From the IMG/VR virus record IMGVR_UViG_3300046820_002180, positions 1-64,000 of that record: a stretch of 64,000 nucleotides of DNA. One strand, 5' to 3'. The notes beneath the pieces were generated by a model. The model did not search any database. It had not been told where the DNA came from and was given only the letters and a program-made list of their open reading frames with translations. Positions 38,303 through 46,235 of the stretch are shown piece after piece; the stretch's first letter is position 1, and each line of letters opens with the position of its first letter. Made by a program: the position numbers and the translations under genes. The stretch comes from a virus.

Positions 38303-38944
38303 ATGAAGAAACATCTTAACGCCAAGAATTTTATAATTGTTATTCTAATAATTTTATTATTCTTGGCATTTTTTAATCCCGGCGGACATCTACCCAACAG
38401 AACAGTTTTAAAATTAGACTCAATACCCTATGCGGTTTCTGATACAGTTACCATTGATAGTTTAGTTGAAGTTGAGGTAGAGATAGAAGTTCCTGTTGAG
38501 ATTGAAGTCGAGAAAAGAATTGAAGTACCTGTTTTAACACCGGTAGACACAAATGAAATATTGAAAGTATATTTTGCAAAAATAGAACACAAAGAAGTTT
38601 TAACATTACCAAATAACGTAGGTACAGTAACCATAACCGATACCATCTCAAAAAATAGTATTGTAAACCGAAAATTCATTAGTGATATAAAGCAAATGAT
38701 TGTTAAGGATACCATTTATACTAAGGAACCTAAGAAAGGTCAAATGTTTTTTGGATTTAATGGTGGTTTAAATAAGAGTAATGTGGTATCACACATTGGG
38801 ACAGGGTTAATGTACAAAACAAAAGAAGATAAGATATTCCACGTTGGGTTAGGAGTTGCTAATCGACTTTTAGATGGTACAAGTGGTCAATTCACACCTT
38901 ACGTAGACGGTGGAGTTTATTGGAAAATTAAATTAAAAAAGTAA
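38303..38944 (+). CDS. Membrane-anchored protein with beta-rich C-terminal part
   Basis: 213 residues. Membrane segment at about 10-26 (FIIVILIILLFLAFFNP), then a Val/Glu alternating strand (VEVEVEIEVPVEIEVEKRIE), then a Gly-rich beta region (MFFGFNGGLNKSNVVSH, GLGVANRLLDGTSG, YVDGGVYWKIKL) like an outer-membrane beta-hairpin set. The build could bridge the two membranes like a unimolecular spanin, but no lipobox is seen. Third member of a three-gene envelope set. Confidence 0.5.
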   Translation: MKKHLNAKNFIIVILIILLFLAFFNPGGHLPNRTVLKLDSIPYAVSDTVTIDSLVEVEVEIEVPVEIEVEKRIEVPVLTPVDTNEILKVYFAKIEHKEVLTLPNNVGTVTITDTISKNSIVNRKFISDIKQMIVKDTIYTKEPKKGQMFFGFNGGLNKSNVVSHIGTGLMYKTKEDKIFHVGLGVANRLLDGTSGQFTPYVDGGVYWKIKLKK

Positions 38945-38962
38945 AACTTTTATTTGTTTATA

Positions 38963-39418
38963 ATGAATACCTATATTTTATTTGTATATGGTAATTTTGA
39001 GGACCGCGAAGATATTGAGTTCTTCTGTTCCGACGTATTCCCAAGTGAATCAATCCTTTCAGTAAAATATATTATAGAAAATAATCAAAATATTATTATT
39101 ATTTTTGATTCATATAAAGAAAAATTAGAATTAGCTAAAGAATTATATTCCTTTTTAACTCCAGAATTTGTTAAGTTTTATTTTCTTTTTGAGAGAGAAA
39201 AATTGGTAACTGCACACATACCTGAGAGTATGAAGGATTTTATCTTTAAACCCGTGGAAAACGAGGAAATTAACATTATGAAGGTGGATTTCTATAGACC
39301 CAAAAAAGACGAAACCCCCTCCTTTACATTAGACGATATATTGGACAAAATTGAAAAAATGGGTGTATCCTCATTAACACCCGAGGAAAAAAACTTTCTA
39401 GATAATTTTGAAAATTAA
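38963..39418 (+). CDS. Unknown protein with Bacteroidota-type C-terminal motif
   Basis: 151 residues from ATG 38963 (an in-frame TTG at 38954 is less likely). The main part is alpha/beta without a known motif (YILFVYGNFEDREDIEFFCS). The final segment, LDDILDKIEKMGVSSLTPEE then KNFLDNF, resembles the short C-terminal helix pair attached to Bacteroidota rhomboid-like and other proteins (DUF6576 type). It supports a Bacteroidota host or origin. Function unknown. Confidence 0.5.
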   Translation: MNTYILFVYGNFEDREDIEFFCSDVFPSESILSVKYIIENNQNIIIIFDSYKEKLELAKELYSFLTPEFVKFYFLFEREKLVTAHIPESMKDFIFKPVENEEINIMKVDFYRPKKDETPSFTLDDILDKIEKMGVSSLTPEEKNFLDNFEN

Positions 39419-39436
39419 AATATTTTAGTTATCTTT
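39407..39436 (+). promoter_or_regulatory. Bacteroidota-type promoter before the sigma gene
   Basis: TTTG (39407-39410), 19-nt spacer, TATCTTT (39430-39436) within TTTTAGTTATCTTT; start codon 21 nt further. Same geometry as the promoter at 33192. Host polymerase could thus make the phage sigma factor early. Confidence 0.6.
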
Positions 39437-39457
39437 AGAGTATCTAAACTTACTCTA

Positions 39458-40267
39458 ATGGCCAAAAAACACATCATCATTAACACCGAGGAAATCCAAC
39501 AGTATCTTAAAGATTTAAAAAAGATACCAGTAATTACACACCAAAGACAAGACGAAATTTTTGAACAACTAATAAAGAAAGAACTTCCCAAAGAAGAACT
39601 TGAGGCTATGAAAGAAGAGTTAGTTGTTGGTAATTTACGATTCGTCGTTTCAGTTTCTAAATCGTATCAAAATCAAGGATTAGATTTATTAGACATTATT
39701 TCTGAAGGAAATATTGGACTATTGAAAGCAATTGAAAGATTTGACCCCACATCAGGAGTTAAGTTTATTTCGTATGCCGTATGGTGGGTAAAACAATCCA
39801 TTATGGCGTCCTTAAATGAGAATGCAAGAACTATTAGAATTCCTTCTAACCTTGTTCAGGAAGCACAAAAAGCTAAGAAAGAATATAATGACGAAGAAAG
39901 TTATTATATCAAATATACAGATGAACCAACAAGTAGTAGTCTACCATATTGTGTTGGGTTATATGACGAAATTAATGATGAGGGTGACCAATTAATTGAT
40001 GTAATTAAAAATCCGAATCAAGATAACCCCGAAGACATTCTTAACACTAAAGAAGAAATTAGAAAAAGGGTTGAAAGAGTATTGAGTGTTTTAGATGATA
40101 GAGAGAAAGTAATTATTGAAAAATATTTTGGTTTAAACGGTATTGAATCCAATTTAGAAGACCTTGGAGAAGAGTTTAATTGTACTAAAGAAAGAATTAG
40201 ACAACTTAAAGACAAGGCCATAAAGAAACTCAGAAACGAGAGTTATTCGTTAATAAACTATTTATAA
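39458..40267 (+). CDS. RNA polymerase sigma-70 family factor
   Basis: 269 residues. Region 1.2-like start (EEIQQYLKDLKKIPVITHQR), region 2 at about 52-127 (NLRFVVSVSKSYQNQGLDLL; SYAVWWVKQSIMASLNENAR), and region 4 helix-turn-helix at about 229-258 (LEDLGEEFNCTKERIRQLKD). The wording of region 2 is very close to Bacteroidota primary sigma factors, unlike the divergent T4 gp55. It probably redirects host polymerase; the TATTTATA elements in this window are the obvious candidate targets (inference). Region 2.4 and 3.0 differ from the host type (TIRIPSNLVQEAQK), consistent with a changed -10 preference. Confidence 0.92.
   Translation: MAKKHIIINTEEIQQYLKDLKKIPVITHQRQDEIFEQLIKKELPKEELEAMKEELVVGNLRFVVSVSKSYQNQGLDLLDIISEGNIGLLKAIERFDPTSGVKFISYAVWWVKQSIMASLNENARTIRIPSNLVQEAQKAKKEYNDEESYYIKYTDEPTSSSLPYCVGLYDEINDEGDQLIDVIKNPNQDNPEDILNTKEEIRKRVERVLSVLDDREKVIIEKYFGLNGIESNLEDLGEEFNCTKERIRQLKDKAIKKLRNESYSLINYL
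40259..40266 (+). promoter_or_regulatory. TATTTATA element at the end of the sigma gene
   Basis: Perfect TATTTATA formed by the last codons of the sigma gene, 11 nt before the ATG at 40278. Confidence 0.4.
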
Positions 40268-40277
40268 ATTATAAAAA

Positions 40278-40559
40278 ATGAAAAAGTTCGTAGAAAATAA
40301 TTTCACTGTTATTGTGTTAGTAATTGCATTATTGACATTTTTTAAAGGTTGTAGTGATAGTCGTGAATTGTCAAAAACAAGAAAAGACATCCAATCAATT
40401 AAAGATTCGACATACACAAAACAGGAATTGAATGTAGAATTAAAAATTATGGGTTTAGAGGCTGAAAAGAGAATGATTCAAGCCACAGATAGAAAAATGT
40501 TAGATGTACAAAGACAAACTCAAATTGAGGAAGAAATAAAAAAACTTAGACAACGATAA
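40278..40559 (+). CDS. Small membrane-anchored coiled-coil protein
   Basis: 93 residues: hydrophobic segment 8-22 (NFTVIVLVIALLTFF) followed by KGCSDS, where the Cys resembles a lipobox Cys but with Lys at -2, so lipidation is doubtful. The rest is charged and helical (IEEEIKKLRQR at the end). Another periplasm-facing candidate next to the larger membrane protein; stop and next start are adjacent. Confidence 0.5.
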   Translation: MKKFVENNFTVIVLVIALLTFFKGCSDSRELSKTRKDIQSIKDSTYTKQELNVELKIMGLEAEKRMIQATDRKMLDVQRQTQIEEEIKKLRQR

Positions 40560-41984
40560 ATGAAACATTGGATTAATAAAAATTATAAGACATTAATTAT
40601 TACTGCGTTTTTAATACCAATTATTACCGTGGCGATTGTTTCAATCTCCCACGTAACTAAATGGTACGGAATTTCAAATCCGGTAACTTGGTCGGTTTAC
40701 TTATCAATTGGTATTGAAATTGCTGCATTATCAGCATTAGCTGCTATTTCGGCTAATATGGGAAAGAAGGTTTATTTTCCTTTCTTAATCGTTACCATAA
40801 TCCAATTTATCGGTAACATATTTTTTGCATACTCATACATCGACATCAACAGTCAACCATTTAAAGATTGGGTTGGTTTAGTTTCACCACTTGTGGAATT
40901 TATGGGAGTAGAACCAACTGATTTTGTTGGACACAAAAGATTTTTAGCATTTTTTGCTGGTGGTATGTTACCAATCATATCTTTATCATTCTTACATATG
41001 TTGGTTAAATTCACCGAAGAAGATAGACTTAAAGAAGTTAAAGAAGATGTTAAAGATACCATCGACCCAAGTGAAATTGCAAGAGTACATTTATCAGATG
41101 CAGATTTAAAAATTTTGGAGGAGGCGTTATTAAAACCACAAGAACCAAATGAAAAATTAAAAGAAGCCGCTAAAAGATATAGTGAAAAAGTTAGAGAAAA
41201 CCACACACACATCCAAGATTTCGATGTTGAGGTCAAAGTTGAAAATCCGTCAATATTTCCTAAAGAGGTTGAATATGATGAGGAATATACTCGTCCCGTT
41301 TACACTAATGAATTTAAAGAACAACAAAAGGATATTTTGGAGGAAATGATGAAGAATGACCAAGAGTTAGGTTTATATGATGAACCATTCGATAACCCAA
41401 TGATTAAAGAACCTGTTGTTAGTGATGATTTTACAATTGGACCTGACGGGGCATTTGAAATGACTGAAGAATTACCTGATGATAATATTTCAGATTGGGA
41501 TGTGACCCTAATGGACGGATTGGAAGACGAAGAAATTTTCCAAGAAGAACCAACAGAAGAAGATATTCAGGAAAATTTTTCCACTATAACCCCTGAAACG
41601 GAGAATATTTTCCAACAAGATGAATATATTCCATCATTATCTGATGAAGAAATTATGGAAATGAATCAAAATGAGTACGAGAGACTTTTAGATAGTGATG
41701 AGTTTTTAACAGACGCAATAAATGAGTTCAATCAACAATCAATTGAAGATGAGGTTGAGGAATCATTTGACATTTCGGTAAATGTGGTAAGTGATGAACC
41801 TGTTTATCAATCTGATAATAAAGAAATTGACGACATAAATAAGATAATGGAAGACGCAATGTCTTTAATTAATGTCCCTCCTTTAATTGAAGAGGTACAA
41901 GTTTCCAACGATTGGATTGAACCAACTCCCGAAATCCCTTCTCAAGATGAAGAGGAGTTAAAAAAAAAAGTTCAGGAGAGTTAG
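40560..41984 (+). CDS. Four-helix membrane protein with long acidic tail (probable -1 frameshift extends it to 42226)
   Basis: 474 residues in the zero frame. Four hydrophobic segments (about 10-30, 44-64, 72-92, 128-150) and then about 320 acidic residues rich in Glu/Asp with little predicted fold. The zero frame stops at 41982-41984, just after a run of ten A's. In the -1 frame the sequence stays open for 85 more codons with the same acidic style, so the full product may be 555 residues. Function unknown; a holin is unlikely given the tail. It may be a membrane scaffold. Confidence 0.6.
   Translation: MKHWINKNYKTLIITAFLIPIITVAIVSISHVTKWYGISNPVTWSVYLSIGIEIAALSALAAISANMGKKVYFPFLIVTIIQFIGNIFFAYSYIDINSQPFKDWVGLVSPLVEFMGVEPTDFVGHKRFLAFFAGGMLPIISLSFLHMLVKFTEEDRLKEVKEDVKDTIDPSEIARVHLSDADLKILEEALLKPQEPNEKLKEAAKRYSEKVRENHTHIQDFDVEVKVENPSIFPKEVEYDEEYTRPVYTNEFKEQQKDILEEMMKNDQELGLYDEPFDNPMIKEPVVSDDFTIGPDGAFEMTEELPDDNISDWDVTLMDGLEDEEIFQEEPTEEDIQENFSTITPETENIFQQDEYIPSLSDEEIMEMNQNEYERLLDSDEFLTDAINEFNQQSIEDEVEESFDISVNVVSDEPVYQSDNKEIDDINKIMEDAMSLINVPPLIEEVQVSNDWIEPTPEIPSQDEEELKKKVQES
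41960..41970 (+). other. Slippery A10 tract, candidate -1 frameshift site
   Basis: Ten A's then G. In the zero frame (TTA AAA AAA AAA GTT) the heptamer A AAA AAA fits the X XXY YYZ rule for -1 ribosomal slippage; polymerase slippage on the A run is also possible. A sequencing error in the homopolymer would give the same appearance. Confidence 0.55.
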
Positions 41985-42226
41985 AAGAAGAGTCGGAAAC
42001 CACATTTTTATCGACACCATCCCCTACGACCTCGGAGGAATTTGATGAACTCTATTTAGAGTCGGATGAGACCAACCCTCTCCAAATAATATATGATTTA
42101 GATAACGATAGAGTAATTGTCCCAACATCAGACGATGATTCAATTATTGAAGAACAGACCCTAAATCCTGCTAGAAAAACATTCAGAAGAAATGTCGGAA
42201 ATTCAAGACGTAGAAATTCTCGATAA
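41970..42226 (+). other. ATG-less -1 frame extension of the 40560 gene
   Basis: 85 codons in the -1 frame from the A10 tract to TAA 42224-42226, with no ATG before the amidase-like gene. It begins SSGELEEESETTFLSTPSP and ends with a basic tail (ARKTFRRNVGNSRRRNSR). The first half is acidic like the upstream tail. This fills the otherwise empty 41985-42191 gap. It overlaps the next gene by 35 nt. Confidence 0.55.
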
Positions 42227-42809
42227 GAGTAAGTTAAACATTGTAAGAAAACGTAGTAAAAAAACACAAATTCTATTATACGACACCAAAAGAAGAGTGG
42301 ACAATTTCATTTTGAAATTAAAACACAGGAAAAATGGTAAGTATGAAGACATCCCACACTTCATTATAACCAAAATGGGGGTAGTTTATCAGTTGTTTGA
42401 TACAAAGTATAGCTCAAACACTTTTAACGACTCTAACGTCGATAAGAAACAGATTAAGATAGCAATGGAGAATCTCGGATGGTTGAACAAAAACACCATC
42501 ACGGGATTTCTTAATAATTGGATTGGTGACCCATACAGAACCGACCCTCATATAAGAAATTGGAGAAACCATTATTTTTGGGATAAGTACACCGAAGAAC
42601 AAAAATCGGCACTTGTTAACCTATGTTCAGTACTATGTGACGAACATAACATCCCCTACCATACCGTACCATCGCAGGGTTATATCGAAAACTTAACAAA
42701 ATTCAAAGGAATTGTATGTAAATCCAACTTTCTGAATATTTATACAGATATAAACCCATCATTCGATTTTAGAATATTTTATAGCGATGCAAAAGAAACC
42801 AACAAATAG
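42192..42809 (+). CDS. Amidase_2/PGRP-like protein, possibly inactive
   Basis: 205 residues. The order of elements resembles N-acetylmuramoyl-L-alanine amidases: PHFIITKMGVVYQLFD (the usual hF-x-I-x-x-x-G-x-I-y-q strand pair), an NLGWL strand, KYTEEQKSALVNLCSVLCDE helix, and YTDINPSFDFRIF (usual K-x-D-P-G-P-x-F-x-W end). The first zinc His expected in the strand before the first helix appears as Tyr (ILLYDTKR), and the second His region reads GIVCKSNF. So the zinc site looks degenerate or rearranged. It could be a cell-wall-binding virion protein or an amidase with altered ligands. Confidence 0.45.
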   Translation: MSEIQDVEILDKSKLNIVRKRSKKTQILLYDTKRRVDNFILKLKHRKNGKYEDIPHFIITKMGVVYQLFDTKYSSNTFNDSNVDKKQIKIAMENLGWLNKNTITGFLNNWIGDPYRTDPHIRNWRNHYFWDKYTEEQKSALVNLCSVLCDEHNIPYHTVPSQGYIENLTKFKGIVCKSNFLNIYTDINPSFDFRIFYSDAKETNK

Positions 42810-43326
42810 TTACGATGAGATAAAAGGTATGTTGAATACTATGAGAAAATTCAACAACCCAACCTCAAATAGAAACCTTAGAGAACAAGCCGAATTAGGT
42901 ACTAACCCTACCCCAACCAATCCGCAACCACAACAAGGTGGGGGTGATGAGAAGAAGGACTTCACAATTGTGAATGGTGTCGAAGTACGTTTCAATTCTA
43001 CCGATACCCAAGATTTACAAATGAAAGATGATGAGAAGACCAAAGTTTCTGCTCTTATCGATGCGTTTCGTAATGAGGTTTCAGAAATTGCTGAACTTGG
43101 TCAAATGATGGTTTATCCTGATAGTGTAAAATTAGAAGGTGTTATTGGTAATTTCAATATAAATTTCACATTGTCAGCCGGTGACGATAATGGTGTATAC
43201 GTTTCAAATGCTTCATTATTGAAGTTAAGTGATGAGGTTATGGAGATTTTAAATAAACTCAAGAGGTTTGAAATGAAATTCACCGATGAAATGAATAACT
43301 TAATTTTAACAAGAAGACAAAACTAA
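42787..43326 (+). CDS. Unknown protein, helical ends with Pro/Gln linker
   Basis: 179 residues, starting 23 nt inside the preceding gene. An N-terminal basic helix (SYDEIKGMLNTMRKFN) is followed by a disordered TNPTPTNPQPQQGGGDEKK linker (about 39-57) and a C-terminal alpha/beta domain (KTKVSALIDAFRNEVSEIAE, then MEILNKLKRFEMKFTDEMN). No known family. It starts a run of four genes ending at 46185 that may make one complex. Confidence 0.5.
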   Translation: MQKKPTNSYDEIKGMLNTMRKFNNPTSNRNLREQAELGTNPTPTNPQPQQGGGDEKKDFTIVNGVEVRFNSTDTQDLQMKDDEKTKVSALIDAFRNEVSEIAELGQMMVYPDSVKLEGVIGNFNINFTLSAGDDNGVYVSNASLLKLSDEVMEILNKLKRFEMKFTDEMNNLILTRRQN

Positions 43327-43327
43327 T

Positions 43328-43567
43328 ATGCCACTTACAGCAGCAGACAAGGCCGAAGTAGAAAGAATTGCGAGAAAAGAGATGAAAGACTTTCTTGATA
43401 CGACTCAGGCTCACAATATAGTTATCAAAGTCATCCAAAAAGAATTGGGTACCAAAAAAATTGACGATAAAATCGTCGACCTATCAACTAAGGTTGTGGT
43501 TGAATTATTCAAGACTCTATGGCAAAGAAAGTCTTTTTGGGAATCATCATTAAAAAATGTTAGATAA
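43328..43567 (+). CDS. Small helical protein of unknown function
   Basis: 79 residues, predicted all-helical with charged N-terminus (ADKAEVERIARKEMKDFL) and an aromatic end (VVELFKTLWQRKSFWESSLK). One base after the preceding stop and overlapping the next gene by 11 nt, so part of the same operon. Confidence 0.5.
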   Translation: MPLTAADKAEVERIARKEMKDFLDTTQAHNIVIKVIQKELGTKKIDDKIVDLSTKVVVELFKTLWQRKSFWESSLKNVR

Positions 43568-44627
43568 ATTAAAATATAGAAAACCCAACTTCAACCGAGA
43601 ATGGTTAGAAGCTAACAGATATCCGGAATTTCAAGATATTGGGAAATCAGGATGGTTAGAACTTGCACCAAATGGAAGTGTTGTAAGATATTCAAACATT
43701 AAGGATGTTCTAGGGAATGTTAATTTAGATTTTGATTCATTAGAAAAAGATAAAAAACAGAGATTTATTGAGGATTATAAAACAGGTGTAATTGAAGTAC
43801 CTATTGCCGTTAAATTTAATGATTTTGAATATGATTTATTGGGTGGTAACACCAGATTAGCGGGATTAATTAGAATAGGTCACGACCCTAAGATTTGGGT
43901 AGTCCAAGCACCCGGTTGGGATTATAATGATACGGAAGAGTTAAGTGAAGATTTGAGAAGATGGTTTAAAGAGAAATGGGTAGATGTTAGTAAAAAGGTA
44001 GACGGTAAACACCCACCTTGTGGTAGAAAAGATGCTGACGGTAAATCATATCCAAAATGTAGACCATCGAAAAAGGTTTCTAAAGACACCCCTAAAGTTG
44101 CGTCTTCATATGATAAAGATGAAAAGAAAGCAATGACCCAACAAAAAAGAAGAGCTGAGAAAGAAGAACCTAAAGTTGGAAAGGGTAACAAACCTACAAT
44201 GACTCACTTTGATGAAATGACGGGAGCAGCATCAGCAGGAGCATTTTCAGCACCAATGTCTTTTACTAAAAAAGACGTTCAAGAAGCTATGGACGCAGGT
44301 ATCTCAGCAGCGGCGGCTTTCGATGTACCATTGTTTGGTGCAACAACCAAAGGTGGTAGAAAGGACCCACTTAAGATTGATGGCCCTGAAAGTATTGGTA
44401 AGAGTAGAGCGGTTAAGGATAAATCATTCCCGAAGTTCGGAGGACCTGGTGGAATTTTTATAAAAATTAAGGATAAGTGTAAAAAGTTTCCATATTGTAA
44501 TCAAGGAGACATAAATGCAATTGAAATACTGAGAGAAACTATAGAAGATACCGCAAAAAAACACGGATTACCTATCGGTGAGGTTGAAAAAATTGTATTA
44601 AAAGGAATTAAAGATATATTTATTTAG
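43557..44627 (+). CDS. Multi-motif protein with ParB-like segment and Cys-Lys motifs
   Basis: 356 residues. Residues 80-108 (EVPIAVKFNDFEYDLLGGNT, then RLAGLIRIG) match a ParB/sulfiredoxin-like nucleotide-binding loop (GNTRL). Residues 131-180 (LRRWFKEKWVDVSKK, HPPCGRKDADGKSYPKCRPS, KKVSKDTPK) form a Lys-rich paired-Cys motif that recurs in many large-phage proteins (DUF5872-like, from memory). A further CKKFPYCNQGD motif near the C-terminus ends in a helical domain. It looks like several small nucleic-acid- or protein-binding elements in series. Enzyme activity cannot be claimed. Confidence 0.6.
   Translation: MLDKLKYRKPNFNREWLEANRYPEFQDIGKSGWLELAPNGSVVRYSNIKDVLGNVNLDFDSLEKDKKQRFIEDYKTGVIEVPIAVKFNDFEYDLLGGNTRLAGLIRIGHDPKIWVVQAPGWDYNDTEELSEDLRRWFKEKWVDVSKKVDGKHPPCGRKDADGKSYPKCRPSKKVSKDTPKVASSYDKDEKKAMTQQKRRAEKEEPKVGKGNKPTMTHFDEMTGAASAGAFSAPMSFTKKDVQEAMDAGISAAAAFDVPLFGATTKGGRKDPLKIDGPESIGKSRAVKDKSFPKFGGPGGIFIKIKDKCKKFPYCNQGDINAIEILRETIEDTAKKHGLPIGEVEKIVLKGIKDIFI
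44617..44624 (+). promoter_or_regulatory. TATTTATA-type element at the end of the 43557 gene
   Basis: TATTTATT inside the last codons of the preceding gene, ending 4 nt before the ATG at 44629. The same spacing occurs before several fibre genes. Confidence 0.45.
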
Positions 44628-44628
44628 T

Positions 44629-46185
44629 ATGAAAACAACAGAAATTAGAAATATCATTGATGAGGTTTTAAACGAAGAAGTTAAAAACGCCATCACAAAC
44701 GAAGGAGGAACAACTAAAAGAGTAAAATACCACGTTACTTGTGAAGGTGAACCATTAGCAACATTCGATACCCTCGATGAAGCTAAGGACTATTGTGAAA
44801 AGAATAAAGATGGTGAGCTAAAAGGTAAAAAGAAATTACTTATTGATAAAAAAACTTACGGGTCATATCAAGAGATGATAGACCATCTTGATGAAATTGC
44901 ACAATCATTAGAAGAAAAAGAAAGTTCTGAAGAATCTCTTGATGAAGAAATTGCAATTGAAGAGGATTGTTGGGATGGATATAAACAAGTTGGTGGTAAA
45001 ATGAAGAACGGTAAAATGGTTCCTAATTGTGTTCCGACTAATGAGGCAAGTAGTCCTGCACAACAGGCGGCAATTGCTATTAATATGAAAGAGAAAGGAA
45101 TTGAACCTAAGAACGAATCCACAGAAGAAATAAATGAAGGTGAAAACCAACCAACAAACCCATCATTATGGTCAAGAGCAAAATCTTTAGCCAAATCAAA
45201 ATTTGATGTGTATCCAAGTGCTTACGCTAACGGATGGGCTGCTAAATGGTATAAATCAAAAGGCGGAGGATGGAAGAAGAAAAAGAAAACCAAGAACGAA
45301 TCTACAGAATTAAAAGAAACAGAAAATATGGAAAATCAACAACCAATGGAAGGTAATGGATACATCAAAGCAATGTTAGATGCAAAAGAAAAGGGAGAAG
45401 ACACATTTGATTTTGATGGAGAAACTCACGACGTTAAAGAAGTGTATAGTCAATTAGAGGAAGAAGAAGGTATGTGTGAAGGAAGTGGATGTTCGGGCGA
45501 AATAAATGAAGGTTCAGAAATATGTGAACAATGTGGAAATACATTAATGGAAGATGGTAGTTGTAATGAATGTTCAAAGCAAATGAATGAATCAAAAAAG
45601 AAAAAAGTAAGATTAACTGAAAAAGAATTAACCGACTTAATTGGTAAATTAGTTTTAGAATCAATACCAGGTTTAGAAGCGTTGAAAAAGTCACACGGAC
45701 AAGCATCGGGACAAGATTTAAAAGATAGCACAAAAAAGATTGCCGATTATTTAAAGTTTTCAGGTAACACAAATCCTGAATTCCCTAATCAAATGGGTGT
45801 TGAAGAAGATAAAGAAGCGTACAGAAACACTAGTGATGAAGAAGAATTTGTTGACACTTACAGAGGTAAGGGTTTACAAGATTTAGATTACGATAACAAA
45901 CCTTCTAAAGAGTTTATCGATAGATTGAGAATGGCGTTGGAAGGTGATTCTAAAATGGGTAATGGTCAAAAAGACACAGCAAACACCACACCAAGTAAAG
46001 TTGGTGAGAAAATTTTTAAATCAATAGATAAAGAAAAGAAAACAAGAAAGGCAGAACCTATGTATAAAAAGGACCCTGCACCGACTACTGAAGTAAACGA
46101 ATCTAAAAAAATGTCAAAAAGTTTAGTATCTGAAGAAATTCAGAGAATGAAAAATATGACAAACTACAATAAGAAAACTCAGTAA
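44629..46185 (+). CDS. Acidic multi-motif protein with zinc-ribbon-like Cys cluster
   Basis: 518 residues. An alpha/beta N-terminus, a CWDGYKQVGGKMKNGKMVPN segment then C (about 118-139), a KFDVYPSAYANGWAAKWYKS motif (about 188-207) familiar from large-phage proteins, and a zinc-ribbon-like cluster CSGEIN...CEQCGN...CNEC (about 285-322). Long acidic stretches link them. The end (LVSEEIQRMKNMTNYNKKTQ) is a helical tail of the sort seen on several T4-like phage structural or scaffold proteins. It may be a scaffold or internal virion protein; function unproven. Confidence 0.55.
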   Translation: MKTTEIRNIIDEVLNEEVKNAITNEGGTTKRVKYHVTCEGEPLATFDTLDEAKDYCEKNKDGELKGKKKLLIDKKTYGSYQEMIDHLDEIAQSLEEKESSEESLDEEIAIEEDCWDGYKQVGGKMKNGKMVPNCVPTNEASSPAQQAAIAINMKEKGIEPKNESTEEINEGENQPTNPSLWSRAKSLAKSKFDVYPSAYANGWAAKWYKSKGGGWKKKKKTKNESTELKETENMENQQPMEGNGYIKAMLDAKEKGEDTFDFDGETHDVKEVYSQLEEEEGMCEGSGCSGEINEGSEICEQCGNTLMEDGSCNECSKQMNESKKKKVRLTEKELTDLIGKLVLESIPGLEALKKSHGQASGQDLKDSTKKIADYLKFSGNTNPEFPNQMGVEEDKEAYRNTSDEEEFVDTYRGKGLQDLDYDNKPSKEFIDRLRMALEGDSKMGNGQKDTANTTPSKVGEKIFKSIDKEKKTRKAEPMYKKDPAPTTEVNESKKMSKSLVSEEIQRMKNMTNYNKKTQ

Positions 46186-46206
46186 TTTACTTTTTTTTCT
46201 ATTCTT

Positions 46207-46214
46207 TTATCTTT
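46207..46214 (+). promoter_or_regulatory. TTATCTTT element before 46236
   Basis: Host-like -7 sequence 21 nt before the start codon, the same distance as for the sigma gene, but without a TTTG box. Confidence 0.35.
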
Positions 46215-46235
46215 ATATTTTAATGTAGTAAAGAT

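Noticed and set aside
45434-45772. Minus-strand frames inside the 44629 gene
   Set aside because: Low-complexity antisense of Glu/Lys-rich codons without supporting start signals.
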